Source: Asparagopsis taxiformis (Eukaryota > Rhodophyta > Florideophyceae > Bonnemaisoniales > Bonnemaisoniaceae). From it: a DNA stretch of 64,000 nt. Below the pieces are notes generated by a model. It had not been told where the DNA came from, searched no databases, and saw nothing but the letters and a program-made list of their open reading frames with translations. The DNA lies in assembly GCA_030407315.1 (NCBI GenBank), contig JALQPE010002020.1:28574-92573 (forward strand), written 5' to 3'. Made by a program: the position numbers and the translations under genes. Shown here piece by piece: positions 21,210-33,327 of the stretch (position 1 is the stretch's first letter; every line of letters starts with the position of its first letter).

Positions 21210-21691
21210 AGCACTGGAATTGGCCCTGAGGGGCTCAATTACGTGAGAAAACTTTGACCCTCGATTTCTCCTAGAAGGAGTTCTCTAGGCGCTCCGAAAC
21301 CTATCTCATCGTGTTCAGCGTACCCGAATTAGTCGGGTAGCAACTTCTCCGAAGCTTCTACGACCTTTCTTCATGGAGATAATAGCGTCTGAAGTTTCAA
21401 TTTGTTTGTCATAGTTTCAATTAGTAATTAGAAATGCCAAGATGGGTTGCCATCATGGCAGAGGGGAAATGTTATGATAAGTGTACACGTTTGGGTGATA
21501 TGATTGAGAAGCCCACGTGTACCAGATTGGCAGCGGGTGTTTGCTAGGACAGACTGTCAGTGACAGACTGTCTGGAGCAGCTATTAACAGGCTGTCCTTA
21601 GCACCGCCGGCGCACCTCGGCGAGAATACAAATAATGTAGTGAGCTCGCAGATTCAATAAACGCTCGGTAAGCGACCAATTCGTTTCAACA
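21204..21691 (+). repeat. 3' LTR of copia-1 (488 bp)
   Basis: Begins TGTTGAAGC after the purine tract and ends CGTTTCAACA, giving TG..CA ends with a short TGTTG/CAACA inverted repeat. CAATAAA near the end may be the polyadenylation signal. It is 128 bp shorter than the copia-2 LTRs, which carry an extra block at the 5' end. Confidence 0.9.
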
Positions 21692-21887
21692 GTAACTTTC
21701 CAGTCAAGCCATTTACGAAACAAATGCACTGGTCGGACCACCGTTTCTATCTCAACCGCTTCTACACCAACACTGATTACCAGTGCACAGATGATAATGA
21801 AGAAGAATAAATCTAAATCGCAGCACTCTGTTGATAATGTACTACATGATAAGCCTTCTAGCCAACGGCACATTTACTGCACTAATT

Positions 21888-23328
21888 TCAACCATCCTCC
21901 ATTACGCCAGAACCGTTATCAGCAGTGGCTGCATGGCGCCGCTCCATGCCCCCATACTGTGGGGCATTGATTTCGACATTCAGGTTTGCACTCAGGTGTC
22001 CAGCATATGGGTCAACGACGAAAAGTTCTGCGCCAATTAGTCCTTGCGCAATCACACAATCCATTACAGCACCGAGGTTTGACGTAATATGCGATTGAAT
22101 CCAATCCTCGGACACTAGAACAAGTGATGAGCAACGGTTTACATCATCAACGACATGAACAATTCCAGACCCCTCTCCGCTTTGCCACACTTCAACAGCC
22201 TCTCTCGTCACAGTACGGCTTGCAAACACATGCCGTGACTGTGCACTAGTCCGCTGTTCGCTCTCGACAACGTCCGTTTCTTCCCTTGCTTGCGAGCCTT
22301 GGAGACAAGACATGCAGTACACCACCATACCAACTAATTGCTGAAAAGCTACCCCCACATATTGACTGTACCGCCTTGTAAACTCCTTCTGCCGTGCACC
22401 TCCTTTCCCCTTCGGTTCATCCAAACACTCCACAGTAGTCACTAGCCAAGCATCCAGGCGCGCCAGCGTTAGTATGCTCGTCTCTATGTCCATAACTTGT
22501 TCTGGTCGTATCGAATACCCCTGAAGATGTCCAGCACATTCACAGCTATTCGGTTGTTAAACCATACATCACCATTCACTTCCATTTCGAAGCTGTCAGG
22601 AACCATGCCTTTGCTGTATCGCAGCTCCGAGAACGGTGCCGTTCGCCACCTCCCCATATCCAAATCACCGTTGCTTTCCCGTTTCAAAAGCTTCTCAGAC
22701 GCTTCGCGCTTTTGATCCTCTCGCTCGTCCATCTCAGCTCGCGTCGTCAGCATCGTGCATCTAGACATTAATTTCATGTACCCCAGCGAACCGAACAATC
22801 TGTCCCTCACATTACGCTTCCGTGCAATCATCACGTCGGACAGTTTCTGCGTCACCTTCACTTTCAATTCCTTGCTCCCCGCCACAGCCTCTTGACAGCA
22901 CACACGCTGCTCCTCATCGGAAAACACATCACACCACGGACTTTGACGCAGTACGTGTCGCACCAAGTCATTCAGCAGATCACTCTCGTCTCTGTACGAA
23001 GGTGTATACCACTGCAGATTCTTGATGATGTAGCCCGGAGGGGTAGCAATATATCCTACACCGTTTTCGCTCCGAAGTGTCCCTTCTACCGGCTCTATCT
23101 CGATGGTACGTCCAGTCCAACGTCTCTGCGTTTGTTCCGCTATAGGGTCCAGCTCCATAGTCTCGTTCTTGCACCACTTTGTCAGGTTTTCCTCAACCGC
23201 CCTAAGAACTCCAAGGTATTTCACAGGAATGGCTTTCTGTATTTTCGACTTACCGCCACCGTGATCACTGATTCTACCTGTTCTCGCAATTGCAGTAAGG
23301 CTGGCATTTTCCGCCTGCAGAGTCTTCA
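21888..23328 (-). pseudogene. C-terminal half of the coiled-coil gene split by the CACTA element
   Basis: Minus-strand coding sequence starting exactly at the left flank of the CACTA insertion. It opens with leucine-heptad sequence (KTLQAENASLTAIA) that continues the coiled coil encoded at 53520-54353. Reading 23328 to 21888 gives about 480 residues with one -1 frame change near 22494, where one more T in the run would restore the frame. The rest looks globular and mainly helical; no known domain is recognised. Without the transposon, the TSD codon joins both halves in frame. It may encode an accessory protein of an older element, since a gene of similar layout lies inside the CACTA element at 51280-52817. 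Confidence 0.7.
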
Positions 23329-23347
23329 CACTACTGTGTCTGAAATC
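23329..23347 (+). repeat. left terminal inverted repeat of the CACTA element
   Basis: Starts CACTACTG and matches the reverse complement of 53501-53519 at 16 of 19 positions. Preceded by TSD copy CA at 23327-23328. Confidence 0.9.
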
Positions 23348-24540
23348 GGGCCTGGGGCAGTACTGTACGGCAGTAAAATTTACTGCCTGAGGCAGTAAAA
23401 TTTAGTACTGTAAAAATATAAATTAATGCCCTACTTACCGGCAGTACAGTGCACTGCCCGGAGGCAGTGGCCATGTGCTGCCGACGGCAGTAGAAAGTAC
23501 TGCCTGGATGTATGACGTGAGGCAGTGGTGGGAGGCAGTGATAGTTGCTGGATTTAGATTGCCTTTCTGGCAGTGATTTGTGCTACATTGGCCTGTAAAA
23601 TAAAGTAGTATATTGTGCTGACTTGGGCAGCACGGGGAGGGAGTAAAATATGCTGTCCAGGAATATGGCCCACGGCAGTACTATTTGGTGGCGTGGGATG
23701 CACCGTGTGGCAGTAGAAGCTAGTGTTTCCGGCAGCGTGCTGTGCTGGCTGCAGGCCCTAATGACGGCAGCACATTTTGCTATATTTAGGTAGTGCCCTG
23801 ATGTACTGTATGATACTGCCTGCAGGTCATGGCAGAGGCAGAGAAATGTACTGTATTCTATTATTGGACAAAGCAGTAATTCCTGCTGCTGTGTGGTGCT
23901 GCTTTTTTTGTACTTACAGGTAGTGACAAGTCTATGTTCTGGCAGTAGAGTAATGCAGTGGAATATGATGACAGCAGACATGCTTCGAGGCTGTGTATTC
24001 TACTGCCTGTGGAAGCGAGTGGGGACAGTAAATTATGACGTCTGACGAAATGTGTGAAAGCAATGAAATGAGGTGCTGATAGTCTCTGGGAAAAGATGCC
24101 TGATAGTACTGATTTATGATACGAAAAGTGCTACCGTACCGTGCTACTTGCCGTGGTGGAAAGTGCTGCCGTGCTCTACTACTTGCGTATGTGTAAATCA
24201 CTGCCACGCTGTACTGCTCCAGGATATGTGAATTGCTGCCCCACAGCACTACAAAAAGTAGTAGATTTTGATGTATTATAGAGCTGTCCAGATCAGCGTA
24301 AAGTACTGTCTGATAGTGTTGTACTCGACAGGGGCATAGGACAGTACCAGTTACTGCCTGTGGCAGTGCAGTGTACTACCTGGAAGTGCTACCTGTGGCA
24401 GTACATTTCACTACCTGGAACTAGTGCTTGAGACAGTACAATTTACTGCCGGGAAGTCTATACTGAACCAGTAAATTGTAGTGCCTGGCGGTACTGACTC
24501 GGACAGAACGGGAAAGTAGTAGAATATGATGCCTAGGGTA
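23348..24540 (+). repeat. left subterminal palindrome array
   Basis: About 1.2 kb densely filled with GGCAGTAAAATTTACTGCC-like palindromes and single CAGTA/TACTG half-sites in both orientations, decaying rightwards. No coding potential is convincing here. Such arrays bind transposase-accessory proteins in plant CACTA elements; the role here is inferred. Confidence 0.8.
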
Positions 24541-25936
24541 ATACTTTCTAGTGCCTACAATTGATGTTCAGGACGATAGAATGAGGTGGAAATGCCATTC
24601 CAGCCGCATGTTCAGGCATCTGGCTACGAAATGTCGGGCAGAATGGAGTGTCTCTCTCGGTGGTCTTCATAGAAGTGTATAGGGATAACCAAGTGTGATC
24701 TAAAAGGATGTCAGAATTTTTATGTAGCAAGGACAACGATGCCTGAAGGATTGTTTCAGTTCTATCATTAGACTAGACTACTCATAAAATCGAACTATCG
24801 TATCTAAAATCTTACTATCTCTACAACCAGGACTATTGTGCAAGCAAATCGAGTTCCTTGCTGTTTCAAAACTACATGTGATGTTCAGACAGTAGGGAAA
24901 TAAACACCATTACAGATGATTTGCAACAGGTTAGCAATCGGATATAGAAAAGTATTGTAAAGGATGAGAAGAACATGAGTATGAATGGAATGAACAAACT
25001 TACCATCATTGAACTATTTTTGCGTGCAAAGGTATTGGTTGTAGGTTGGAATGACGAAAGCTTGCAAGCTTTCGTCATTCCAACCTATAACCAATACCTA
25101 TGCCAGAATCATTTGCAATCAATAGACTAGAATAAGATCAGCGAAGAACGATATGTATGGTTAGTGCACTATCTTTCATGGAAAGCATGTGGAAAGAAAT
25201 TAGAGAGGGGAAAGATACCTACTCGACAACGTACCAGCCTTACCTGTCATCTTCATGATAACCGGATGATGAAATGGTCCTATACGTCGCGCATCAACAG
25301 CCTTAAATAGACAGCTCATCCACTCATAATGACCTCGTCGTAACTAGAAGGCAGATGATTTGGCAGACGATGATGTGGCAGATGATTTGGCAGCGGATGA
25401 TCTGTCAAATTTTCTGGACGTGATAAATTAGCAGAAATAGAAATCATGCCCCTACGCAATGTCAAACCAACCTAAAAGTCTTGGTATTGATGTTTAGCTG
25501 CATACTGAAGGAGAAACATCGAATAAATGCTGTAAATTAGAGTAGTAGACAATCCGAAAGAGAATTGCAACCGTGTTCTCATCTATATATAGTTTATTAC
25601 CATAAAAAGATTACTATTGAGGCCTATTATACCATGTACTGAAGCTAAATTGTAAATGATTCGTGTATTTCATTCAGAAAAGGAAGCAGGAATCGTTGGA
25701 GGCATTAAAGATCGCTGAAGAACCCAACATGGGAAATCAAGTCACCTGTTCCTTGAGTTAGGTAGGACACTAGTCAGTGTGAAGTTTTCGATAAGATGTA
25801 ACGGTAAGAAAATATAGGTACCATAAACTATTACAGTGGCCTGGTTAAAAAGAGACGGATACCATCTTATTAGTTGCCTACTAGTTGACATTAATCCACA
25901 ATTTGTGCAAGGTTCTCTCGAATCCAAAGAGAAGAG
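24541..25936. promoter_or_regulatory. upstream region of the transposase gene
   Basis: About 1.4 kb of AT-rich sequence with no gene. It holds a 70-bp nearly perfect palindrome at 25030-25099 and a short repeat of GATGATTTGGCAG/GATGATGTGGCAGATG type near 25352-25400. As the only interval between the left subterminal array and the transposase ATG, it should contain the transposase promoter. Confidence 0.4.
25030..25099. repeat. 70-bp near-perfect palindrome
   Basis: 35-bp arms with a single mismatch and no spacer, centred between 25064 and 25065 (CTTG|CAAG). The inner part is GGAATGACGAAAGCTTG and its complement. It lies about 840 bp upstream of the transposase start. It could form a cruciform, or a hairpin in RNA. 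Confidence 0.9.
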
Positions 25937-28900
25937 ATGAAACGAACAGCTGTTCGGAAGAAAGGTACACCTCGAAGAACCCGGAGAAGGTTTGAATCAT
26001 TGCCAATCCCATACGAAAGTGGGACAAGGCACGAAAATGGGGAAACCCCGCTAGTTTCGAACGAAACATTCGAGGTTCACGCCGATATACCGGACGAAAA
26101 CGTCGGAAAAGCATCTGCTGAAGACGAGAATATTTCTAGTGGCAATGGAGAAGAGCACATTGGATTTTTTGAGGCTGGAAAAGTTACCAGAGAAGAAGAA
26201 ACGATAGGCTCTGAGGAAAGCTCGGCCGAGAGCTGTGATGACCACGACGGAGAAGAGGCAGCGGAAGATGACCGCGGACTTGTGGATAAACTGCTGACCT
26301 GGCCAGTATTCTCTGCAATAATATTGCTTAGTGGAACGCTACGGATGAAACGCAAGGACTATGAAGGTATGCGTGAGATGTCTAATTTCAAGCGGGACAT
26401 TTCGGATCAAGCACCCAGCGACTCGTACATGAGGAAAGTCATTTTACCGTTCATTCTGAAAACATGTTTCCCACAAAGCATGGATACAACGTGTGAAATA
26501 GATGTAACAAAAAGCGGCTCTAGGCTTGGAAAGATGTCTCCAGGACTGTCTAGTAGCCGTAGAGCTCATTGTACTACATCGGTACGAGTCGTGCTACCGA
26601 GCACATGGGCGGAAAGGGATATACAGACCGGACCCATTCTGGACTGCATAAAGTCTAGTAAAAGGGATAATAGTGATGAAAGAGAAGATGAAGCATATCA
26701 AATTGCTTCAGAAAGTATTGAAAACTCTTTCATTGTCAAATGCCGTTCAGCTGTTCTGAATGACCCATTCCATCGCATTTCGGTAAGTGCATCAGATCAT
26801 GACGGTCACAAGATGCACAGAAAGGTATACGCCCGACATGGAGACGAGTTGAGGATCATATGTATGCCGACGACAAATCAAGAGGCCCTGGTGGCTAAGC
26901 TGGGAGGAGCCAGAACGAAACAGGGAAAGAACATCGAAACTGGAAAGAATTCTAGGAGCAGAAGAAGTTTTACAGCAAGGAGTGACTGGAGAATTGAAGC
27001 TATCATCATTGCAAGTTATCTTGCAACCGGAGAAGAACAACAAGAATCAAATATGGAAGATGTGATAGGCCCGCAAATCGATGCAATGGAAGAAACTGAG
27101 AAAAGAAATGCGAGGCGTGTCGTCTCCACCACAACGCTCGACGGAGAACATTGCAACAATGATATTCGGGCAGGTGACGCTATCACTCTGTTTCGGCCAA
27201 AAAGTAAGTCTGATGGGAGCACATTTGAAGAGTTACTACTCGTGAACAGACATCTGAAAAAGGGACGCTCTGAACATGCGACTTTTCTCATTTGCTCCAC
27301 AAGGGGAGCAACTGGGCAGCTACATCGCGAACAAATTCGGGTGAAAGACGTCCAGCTCATAGGAGCTCCAGACAAGAGGTCTAGATGGCACCCCGGCTCT
27401 AAACGTATGGATGCCTGCAGTGAGGGGAATCTTTCAGATGGCAGGAAATATATCGTATACCGATTTCTGCTATATGCTGATGACTTCCAGCCGTTCACAA
27501 GCCGGAAAGGAAGTTTTGGTGGCTGCTATATGCTTCCATTAGGCATACAGCCAAGCAAGAGAGCAAGCTTCCACGCAGTCCGCGTTCTTGGATTCGTTCC
27601 CCCGGGAGTTTCAACAAATGTTGTAATTGAGAGAGTTGTACCCGACATTGTGAAGGGAAGTACAGACGGTTTTCCAGCGAAAGATGCAAATGGAGAAGAT
27701 GTGGTCATATTCCTGGATCCTGTTGGATTTATCGGAGATTACCCAGCTGTTTCGCATACTCTGGATGTCCGTGGACACACCAGTAATACACCATGCCATA
27801 GCTGCATTTTCGAAAAGCAAGATATGAGCAGCAGTGGAGGTTCACGAAATGCATACACAGCATTGCTAAACAGTCAGATGAGTACGCATGCCCGAGGAAT
27901 GCACCGAAACAAGCTTGTGAGGGAAGTCGCATCGCAAGATCAGCTCAAAGTTCTTGGACTAAGCCTAGATCCGATTGAGAATAAGGCACTCCATAATTTG
28001 AGTGAATCCCTTAATCGTGTGCGGAGAGGAGTTCCTACAAACGAAGAAGGAGTTCCAGTTGTTCCTTGTCAATTCGATCCATATCGCTCTGCTGTAGTTG
28101 CCCCAGACCATCTGCTCTCCGGACTGGCTCAAGATGTGATGAATGCGACAATCACCGCAGCAACACCTGTACTTCGAAATGTTGCGGAAACAGTTCTACT
28201 GAATACCCTCCGAATGTTCTGTTTGAGTAGTCAGAGTCAGGTATTCGGGCAGAACTACCTATTATCGATGAACATGAGCGATATATTCGCTGTTCTCGTT
28301 GTAGCTCCCCAAGCATTTTATTCGGCATTTCGTATCGTCATCGGGAACTCTTGGGACGGGTATGAAAAACTTGAACGTATTCTTCGTTTGCTGAAAAAGT
28401 TTCAAATGGTTGTTGCCAGCATTCGATTCATCCCAACATGGTGGATAGATGGACTTGAGTCAACCAGGAGGTTCGAGGCGGAGAATGGCGGACGTCATGA
28501 CCACATTCTAGCTCTTGTTTCAGACTATATGAAAGAACTGCATGAGGTATGCAAGAAGGATCCTATTGCAATGAAACATCTGGACAAACCGAACTTGCAT
28601 CGGTTGATAGAATTTTGCGTACATACATTACCAGCTTTTGGAGCTGCGAAACATGTGGAAGAGCTTTTATTCGAGAGAATGCACCAGCCTCTTAAAAGAG
28701 GGGTTCGAAACTCGAACCATAAGAATGAACATCTGTCATCAATGGAGCTCATCATGGCCGATGACTGGCTCGCACGAATAGCCATCACGCTGGGTGCGGT
28801 AGGTCACAATACAAAACAATGGACGTCTGCCGATTGCAGACGCGTGTATTTTGCACTAGGAAAAGGAATTTCGGAGAGTCCACATGCGACAGAAGAGGCA

Positions 28901-29638
28901 GCAAAAAGATGCTTCTTAAGTCCTGTATTCCATCTCATATCAGAGAGGAGCAGTACTATGGTGAGCACCCACTGTCCAATCACGCGGTGGCGAGGGGAAT
29001 CTGTTGAAGACGCGAAAAATGTTCCGGCAGAAGAAACCGTCATGATGGCAAGGATACGTAAAGCTTCTGAAACTTTTCTCAGAACCAGACAGGTAAACGG
29101 GTCTCAACATGGTGAACGACTATGGTGGCTCACTGCTGCACAAAGAGTGCGCACTAGTCATGAGGGATCTGAGAGCGAATCGAGGCTAGGGCGTGCTGAA
29201 CCTGGAAGCATCATTCAAGCAGTGTGCAAAGATGGATGGTATGATGCTGGTATAGTAGTACCCGCCCATAGCAGGACGAGCATGGAGGAATTCACATGTT
29301 CTAGACGTGTCCTTTTCGTCACATTGTCCTTTTTTATTGTGGTAGGGCAAGGAGAGGAGAAGAAGGCAAAGAAATGGAAGCAGAAAACTCCATATGCTGT
29401 CTGCATTCCCTTGACATGCACTGGAGACGGTATGTACCGGAAAGGTGGGAATGATACTATAGTTCACGTTGAAATGAACGACGGGGTCCGAGAAGTTTTG
29501 CACGTACATAACTGCGAGTCAGGAGTTTGTTCATACTATAGACAAAGTGGCATTGTAGAGCACAATAGTGATATTCTTTCTGGTGGTGAAGTGAGCGTCT
29601 TAACTAGAGAAGATGGATACCCACCACGTTCAGCATAG
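25937..29638 (+). CDS. CACTA-clade DDE transposase
   Basis: 1233 codons from ATG 25937 without interruption. The N-terminal 120 residues are acidic. The core has the pattern of the TNP2/CACTA clade: LYADDFQPF near residue 513 (first Asp), GDYPA near 599 (second Asp), followed by a CHSC zinc pair near 619, then PDHLLSGLAQDV near 720 and EELLFERMHQPLKRG near 907, which carries the likely catalytic Glu. CACTA termini and a 2-bp TSD on the surrounding element agree with this class and argue against KDZ elements, which make longer duplications. The C-terminal 150 residues may form a separate chromatin- or DNA-binding module, unidentified. It should cut at the CACTA ends in the nucleus. Confidence 0.85.
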   Translation: MKRTAVRKKGTPRRTRRRFESLPIPYESGTRHENGETPLVSNETFEVHADIPDENVGKASAEDENISSGNGEEHIGFFEAGKVTREEETIGSEESSAESCDDHDGEEAAEDDRGLVDKLLTWPVFSAIILLSGTLRMKRKDYEGMREMSNFKRDISDQAPSDSYMRKVILPFILKTCFPQSMDTTCEIDVTKSGSRLGKMSPGLSSSRRAHCTTSVRVVLPSTWAERDIQTGPILDCIKSSKRDNSDEREDEAYQIASESIENSFIVKCRSAVLNDPFHRISVSASDHDGHKMHRKVYARHGDELRIICMPTTNQEALVAKLGGARTKQGKNIETGKNSRSRRSFTARSDWRIEAIIIASYLATGEEQQESNMEDVIGPQIDAMEETEKRNARRVVSTTTLDGEHCNNDIRAGDAITLFRPKSKSDGSTFEELLLVNRHLKKGRSEHATFLICSTRGATGQLHREQIRVKDVQLIGAPDKRSRWHPGSKRMDACSEGNLSDGRKYIVYRFLLYADDFQPFTSRKGSFGGCYMLPLGIQPSKRASFHAVRVLGFVPPGVSTNVVIERVVPDIVKGSTDGFPAKDANGEDVVIFLDPVGFIGDYPAVSHTLDVRGHTSNTPCHSCIFEKQDMSSSGGSRNAYTALLNSQMSTHARGMHRNKLVREVASQDQLKVLGLSLDPIENKALHNLSESLNRVRRGVPTNEEGVPVVPCQFDPYRSAVVAPDHLLSGLAQDVMNATITAATPVLRNVAETVLLNTLRMFCLSSQSQVFGQNYLLSMNMSDIFAVLVVAPQAFYSAFRIVIGNSWDGYEKLERILRLLKKFQMVVASIRFIPTWWIDGLESTRRFEAENGGRHDHILALVSDYMKELHEVCKKDPIAMKHLDKPNLHRLIEFCVHTLPAFGAAKHVEELLFERMHQPLKRGVRNSNHKNEHLSSMELIMADDWLARIAITLGAVGHNTKQWTSADCRRVYFALGKGISESPHATEEAAKRCFLSPVFHLISERSSTMVSTHCPITRWRGESVEDAKNVPAEETVMMARIRKASETFLRTRQVNGSQHGERLWWLTAAQRVRTSHEGSESESRLGRAEPGSIIQAVCKDGWYDAGIVVPAHSRTSMEEFTCSRRVLFVTLSFFIVVGQGEEKKAKKWKQKTPYAVCIPLTCTGDGMYRKGGNDTIVHVEMNDGVREVLHVHNCESGVCSYYRQSGIVEHNSDILSGGEVSVLTREDGYPPRSA

Positions 29639-30240
29639 AGTGTTCCAGCACAGTGTTTAATACATCAGTAAACTTTCGTAATTCATTTAGCAGCAGTCCT
29701 GATCAAGTCTTCCAACAAATGCTATACAAAATTTGTACATGTCGTTTGAAGAATAGAGTGGGCTTTTGTTCCATGCGCACAAATAAAGTGTATTTTGCGA
29801 AGAGCGTACGCACTTACGTACGTATGACGCCATTGGTACTAGAGATGGAGCCGCGAGTTGCAGGACTCCTAGTTCCACAAAGTTGAGTTCGCATCATCCA
29901 ATGGAGAGCCGGCACCTGGCCAATGAAGTGGAAAATAATACCCGGTATAGTTTTTTGGCTCTAGTGACAAGTGTAGTACTATGATTCATGGCAATGGGAT
30001 GGTTTTGGGAACGAAGGAATTGTGTGTGGGAAGTCCTTCGTCGAGGAATGACAGATGGCCGAATACAATTGGAGCGCGTGGAAGGTGAATCAATAACTGA
30101 TATTTCACGTTTAGACGTGTAGGGAGATCGTTTCCCGCCAAATACCACCTTGAAAGAGGAATATCTCTTGATCGTGTAGTCGGAGAGAAAAGGTGTCTTT
30201 GTCATCCTGAACGGCTTCTCTACGCGTCCAAATCTTTGCA
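29639..30240. promoter_or_regulatory. intergenic region with AATAATACCCGG palindrome
   Basis: About 600 bp between transposase and the first ParB-like/dioxygenase gene. It has no gene. At 29932-29957 it carries AAAATAATACCCGGTATAGTTTT, a degenerate copy of the intergenic palindrome seen elsewhere in this element, preceded by CACCTGGCCAATGAAGT, which resembles the flanks of the copies at 40908 and 44810. Confidence 0.5.
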
Positions 30241-33200
30241 ATGGCCGGAAGCGACACTGAGCGCGCTGCGGAACCAAAGGATACCGTCGAAAGCGTTGCA
30301 GAGAGACTTGCAACGATGGTAGGCGGTGATAAAACACCCTCCGGAGTTTCTGCTGATGGAGGGGCTCCGTCTGCAGCGAGAAGGGAGACGGCAGATAGCC
30401 AGACACCCATTCAGGGAGCAGACGCTGCCATGATAGAGGCAGCAAAAACCCTTGGTGATATATCACCATCTGGGAAAAACACTCTACGCTTTCCATCTAC
30501 TCCTGGGACGGTGAAATCGAAAAACAGGGAGAGGTCTAACGTCCGTGAAGGCGAGGGGAGTCCTGCTGGCATGGAAGCATCAGAAGAGTCTGTGATGGGG
30601 ATTGACATCAACATTGTCGAATGCAGGACTGAACCTAAAATGATCAATCCGCTAGATGTTGCCAAACCGGAATCAACTTCTCGTCTTGTGCAGGAGGCCA
30701 GAGTGCGCGATCTGGTCAGCAAAATATCTACCGAGGGGTTTCTGGAAACTGGCACCCGAATGATCATCTGTGAAACAATGGGGTCAGACGGACGGAAGAA
30801 ACTGCAGTGCATTGATGGAGGTCATCGTATCAGCGCTTTGCAGTCGATTGTGGAAAACAAACCGACAGTTGCTGATCGATGGAGACTGAGGAGCATTAGC
30901 GTTGACTTCATCCGACCACCTGGAACCCGTGAAATGTTTCATCCTCTTGAAGTGATGCGAATATCGCAGAAGCTGAACGAAAAGACTCATGACGTGATAG
31001 AAGTTTCTATTGCTGACCACGTCTGTACGGTCATGAAGTTCATGATGATGAAGGGCTTGATGAAGGCGAAGGTAAATGTGTGCACAAAAGTTGTAGTCGA
31101 GAACAAGGTCATTCCAGGTTGTCAGGAAGGAATCATGATGAAGTACGTTTCGATTGCGCAGGGCTTCGGAGACGTAAATAACCCGGCGTTCGAACATTGG
31201 TCAGCTATCCCAAGTCGATTTGCAACTGAAACTAGTCCGCCAGACTCGAAGAATATGCAGGGATGCACTGTGGACGTCCTATTCGCTTCTGCGTTTCGAA
31301 AAGCTTCGGTGGACACCAAACTTGTCATTCTAGAGCTCACTGCAATGTGGACGATGTGGAAACGTAGGAAAGGAGATGGTGGTATAAGTCTAAAGACATG
31401 CGCGCAAAAGTGGTGCTACAGCATGTGTGAAATATATGACATACTTGAGAAAGCTGTACGGAAAGAAAACTCCTGGCATTCCTCACCTCATCCATGTTTC
31501 AGGAAGTTACATGAAGTACCGGAGCCAGGTGGACGAACACGAAAAACCATACGATATCGCATTTTGACTGTCCTCAAAGATTTCTATCCTTCCGACGCAC
31601 CAACTGGGAGAGGTATACGTGCAGCATTGACGCGGTCTATGATGAAAGAAATCCGTTATGTGGTTTTCAACGGCCCAATTCTATCGGATGACTCTCTCGA
31701 CCATTCCGTCGCGCCTGAAATAGGTGTGCAGGAAAGGCGGACTAGGCGAAAATCCTTGGAAGGGAATACTGCACCTCAACCACGACAACAATCCGCATCG
31801 TATGGTGATACTTCAAATGCTGCCATTGATCGCTCGGACGTGGTACAGAGTCCAAATGTACTTACCCAACAGCAGACACAGGGCAGTCTGGAAATATCGG
31901 ATCGTGTTAACGCTGAGGTCGGTGGTGCAACACAGGTTGGTGAAGAGGCGACAGGGAAAGCGGCAGATTCCGAAAGCGCAAAGCAGGTTACAACGGACCG
32001 CGCAGTGCCTACTGCGCCAACCGAGAACAATTCTTCGAAACCTGGAGATTGTGAAGTTGGGGATGTGTTGCAGAAGAACGTAGGAACTCAAGAGCTTGAA
32101 CCAACTGGTGCAAATCGAGGAAGAAATGACCACGGTGATGAAAATGACCTGCAACAATCACCTAGCCCAGTGGCAGCCGGAAGTGCCACGCTCAGACCAG
32201 AGCAGGGTGGAAAGTCGCCGGCGAATATGTCAGTTGGTCATCCAAGAACTGGTCGAGATGGTGAAGGAGGTCCTGAATCTAGGAAGAGCGATGGGTCTGG
32301 AACGAAAGATGTCCGCGAAGAATGTCCCGAACATTCTTCTGGAAGGACAACGGAGGACCCGATGAAAGGTGTACGAAATCAGGGTGATGGCACTGGAGAC
32401 GCTATGTTATCTACAGCGGATGTCGGCCTACCTGTTTTACCTGAGCTGGAGGACACGGAAACACCTGTTACCAGTTCTACGCCTAGGAAGTTGATGAAAG
32501 CCAAGCACAGCAGTGGTTTCGTGCCCTTAAAGGCAAAGCCGAGGAATACGGAGACGCCGCCAATGATTCTACGATCCAAACGGAAATTGGTGGATGTCAC
32601 CCCTCAAGAGGTTATTGACCTGGTGGGAGAGGATACCAGCAGGCCGCGGCAGAAGAAGAAGCAAAAGATGCGTGAAGACGCAAATTTGCAATCCGGCAAA
32701 GACGCTGCAGTCCACGCGGTTCAAGGAGGTCAGTATTCGGACAGGCAACAAAATGATGTCCCTGACAAAGATGTGGAGGAAGGTATAGAAGCGAAACTGC
32801 CTGTTATCATTCATCCCGACAGTCGAATGAAATACTATGTAAATGGGAAACTGGTCGATACGCTTCGAGCCGAGGTCGCTGAAGCAGCAGCGAGTGCCTA
32901 TTCGGCACAAAATGTTTCCGCTGAGTTTCTCTCGAGGGCTTATTTCCGAGAGAAACGAAATGAAATAGACTTGGTTGGGTTTACAATTATGGACGGAATA
33001 TTCAAGTCTTCTACTACTGCAGATGCGATCCACGAACTGCTCCTTCATTTTTCTGCGTTGTTTGAGGAACGTCTCGAGGATGCCAAGAAGAACTCTGAAT
33101 CCGGTGACACCCGCAGAGATCCGGACTGGACACCGTGGTGCATGGCTATGATGGATGGGAAAAACTCTGATGAAGAAGGTGAGAAGGGCAGAGGAATCTT

Positions 33201-33327
33201 TATAACAAAGCGGAAGAGCTTATGTGATGACCTCGAGGATAACAATAATAATCTCTATCGGAAGAAGATGATTGTTGAGCTCGGTCTAGGTATTTGTGCG
33301 GAAGGTTTGGAATTGAGGACTAGTGGG
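30241..33327 (+). pseudogene. ParB-like/2OG-dioxygenase gene 1, 5' part, cut by copia-2
   Basis: 1029 codons from ATG 30241 up to the copia-2 target site. Residues about 135-215 form a ParB/sulfiredoxin-like N-terminal domain with the signature DGGHRISAL near 191. Residues about 250-420 look helical and match the other family members. About 420-850 are low-complexity, with a KKKQKMR basic patch that may be a nuclear signal. From about 870 on begins the C-terminal domain (HPDSRMKYYVNGKL) that leads to a dioxygenase fold in the paralog at 41514-44442. The reading frame is interrupted by the LTR after ACTAGTGGG and continues in frame at 40043. ParB-like domains bind DNA or nucleotides; targeting of DNA is inference. 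Confidence 0.8.
33323..33327 (+). repeat. target-site duplication GTGGG of copia-2 (left copy)
   Basis: GTGGG immediately precedes the 5' LTR (TGTTGCG) and is repeated at 40038-40042 immediately after the 3' LTR (CCAACA). Five bases is the usual copia duplication size. Confidence 0.95.

Larger units (their letters stand above)
15905..21691 (+). mobile_element. Ty1/copia element 1, lacking its 5' LTR
   Basis: Similarity to the complete copia element at 33328-40037 begins near 15905 (tandem CACCTCTGTCGCC-type repeats) and continues through leader, intron, zinc-finger ORF and gag-pol to a 488-bp 3' LTR. The 5' LTR and about 200 bp of leader are missing. The gag-pol ORF is intact, whereas in copia-2 it has two stops. 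GTAAC follows the 3' LTR but cannot be tested as a TSD because the left boundary is lost. Confidence 0.9.

Noticed and set aside
23340..24540. CRISPR-like spaced short repeats
   Set aside because: Spacing and repeat length are irregular, the units are palindromic in both orientations, and the context is a eukaryotic transposon end.
25937..29638. KDZ-type transposase
   Set aside because: Known association of KDZ elements with TET/JBP genes made this tempting, but the element has CACTA termini and a 2-bp duplication.
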